Source: a virus. From it: a stretch of DNA of 20,980 nucleotides. The notes beneath the pieces are model-generated. The model had not been told where the DNA came from, made no database searches, and worked only from the letters and a program-made list of their open reading frames with translations. Position 1 is the first letter of the stretch. Each line of letters starts with the position of its first letter. The position numbers and the translations under genes are program-made. The stretch lies in IMG/VR virus record IMGVR_UViG_3300026136_000022, positions 1-20,980 of that record; one strand, 5' to 3'. Of this stretch, positions 20,208 to 20,980 are shown in pieces.

Positions 20208-20711
20208 ATGGCAACTGCATTATTCATAAAAAGAGCTGACCTTGTAAAGAACACTGCATTGAATGCTAATGTGGACACTGACAAGTTCATACAGTTTATT
20301 AAGATAGCTCAAGAGATTCACGTTAGAAATTATATGGGTACTGACTTGTATGATAAGATAAGTGCAGATATTATTGCAGGTACTCTTTCTGGAGACTATT
20401 TAGATTTAGTAAACGATTACATACAGCCTATGCTTATTCACTACGCTATGACTGAATATCTTCCGTTTGCTGCATACTCCATCTCTAATGGTGGCGTATT
20501 TAAGCATAGCTCGGAGAATAGTACAATAGCGAATAAAGAAGAGGTTGATTTGTTAATTAGTAAGGAAAGAGACTATGCTGAGTATTACACTCAACGATTT
20601 ATAGACTATATGAGTTATAATGCTGACAGTAAGTTTCCAGAATATTACACAAATAATAATGAGGACATTCACCCAGATAAAGACAGTTTATTTCACGGAT
20701 GGGTACTATAA
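20208..20711 (+). CDS. Probable head-tail adaptor (connector) protein
   Basis: 167 residues, helical: LFIKRADLVKNTALNANVDTDKFIQFIKIAQEIHVRNYMGTDLYDKISADII, then YIQPMLIHYAMTEYLPFAAYSISNGGVFKHSSENS and YYTQRFIDYMSYN. The 'D-K-F-I-x-x-I-x-x-A-Q' start, 'I-x-x-Y-x-G-x-D-L-Y' and a helix with a conserved-looking tyrosine pair are the pattern of Bacteroidota-phage head-tail adaptor proteins. Position one base after the portal stop supports a connector that docks under the portal ring. Function is from family resemblance and context. Confidence 0.7.
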   Translation: MATALFIKRADLVKNTALNANVDTDKFIQFIKIAQEIHVRNYMGTDLYDKISADIIAGTLSGDYLDLVNDYIQPMLIHYAMTEYLPFAAYSISNGGVFKHSSENSTIANKEEVDLLISKERDYAEYYTQRFIDYMSYNADSKFPEYYTNNNEDIHPDKDSLFHGWVL

Positions 20712-20806
20712 GCAAGTATAAACCAAAAAAGGAGAACATAATTAAGTTAAAGAAATATTTAGATGCCAAACGAAATATATCACAGAAGCAATTGGGGAGA
20801 AAGTAA
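20699..20806 (+). CDS. Possible 35-residue basic peptide
   Basis: ATG at 20699 overlaps the adaptor gene end by 13 nt; TAA at 20804-20806; 35 residues, strongly basic (MGTISKYKPKKENIIKLKKYLDAKRNISQKQLGRK). It overlaps the next structural gene by 44 nt in a different frame, which is more than other overlaps here, so it may be a chance ORF. If real, it would fill an otherwise 51-nt gap. Confidence 0.3.
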   Translation: MGTISKYKPKKENIIKLKKYLDAKRNISQKQLGRK

Positions 20807-20980
20807 AGCAGAGGGCTTTGGCGATGTGTACTATGACCACGCAGCGACCAATAAGTTATATAATCACTCTGACTATTACGAGAACTCAGATGGCACAGAT
20901 GCGACCTTAAAAGACTTAAACAATAAAGCAAGTATAGTCTTAACACCTACTGCATATTCAGATGGTAGCTTAAATACTGT
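20763..20980 (+). CDS. Structural protein, 3' end outside window
   Basis: ATG at 20763 opens a frame running to the window end (at least 72 residues, no stop). It begins MPNEIYHRSNWGESKAEGFGDVYYDHAATNKLYNHSDYYENSDGTDATLKDLNNKASIVLTPTAYSDGSLNT. This is the N-terminal type of virion structural proteins of flavobacterial phages, where larger beta/lectin-like domains often follow; that continuation is not visible here. It is a probable tail or head-fibre component. It follows the adaptor gene and a possible tiny ORF that overlaps its beginning. Confidence 0.7.
   Translation, partial: MPNEIYHRSNWGESKAEGFGDVYYDHAATNKLYNHSDYYENSDGTDATLKDLNNKASIVLTPTAYSDGSLNT

Noticed and set aside
1-20980. tRNA, rRNA, integrase, transposase or IS element
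   Set aside because: I saw no cloverleaf-like sequence, no rRNA-like stretch and no ORF with integrase or transposase motifs in the window.

Overview
This window is part of a tailed, siphovirus-like bacteriophage genome (or prophage). The host is most likely a member of the Bacteroidota, probably a flavobacterium. The DNA is AT-rich and genes are packed with ATGA or 1-nt overlaps. Start codons have A/T-rich leaders rather than strong Shine-Dalgarno sites. Intergenic promoters match the Bacteroidota -33 TTTG / -7 TAnnTTTG pattern. The structural proteins resemble those of flavobacterial phages. No integrase, repressor, tRNA or rRNA gene is visible.

Layout. (1) 1-2837, plus strand: a cut-off small gene, a standalone DnaA domain-IV-like DNA-binding protein, two tiny ORFs, a likely small terminase, a Cys-rich miniprotein and the large terminase. 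(2) 2834-5757, accessory block: two minus-strand genes, one with a dATP/dGTP-diphosphohydrolase N-terminal-type domain, convergent with the terminase. A divergent promoter region (about 3640-3702) follows, then a run of small plus-strand genes including two one-helix membrane proteins, closed by a strong terminator at 5736-5757. (3) 5758-6518: mostly non-coding, with one small gene (6086-6331) on its own promoter and a striking array of TACAATGTA palindromes at about 17-bp spacing. (4) 6519-14504, tail module: a tail assembly chaperone with a probable -1 frameshift at a T9 run, likely tail terminator and completion proteins, two large tail proteins sharing a small beta module, and the tape measure protein. 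(5) 14514-20980, head module: an XkdF-type protease fused to two tandem copies of an unnamed domain and a C-terminal domain, a Cys-rich miniprotein, acidic scaffold, major capsid protein, probable major tail protein, portal, head-tail adaptor and the start of a further structural gene.

Working together: the terminases package DNA through the portal into a capsid built from scaffold, protease and major capsid protein. The tail is measured by a 745-residue tape measure with help from the chaperone pair. Strong terminators directly after the capsid gene and after the probable tail-tube gene suggest these two abundant proteins sit on separately limited transcripts.

Most notable observations: the palindrome/iteron array (6332-6457); a dispersed AATTCAATAGGG-type repeat family in intergenic regions that is also duplicated in frame inside one gene; the overlapping -1 frameshift product; a possible short terminated minus-strand RNA (3558-3640); and the multidomain protease fusion.
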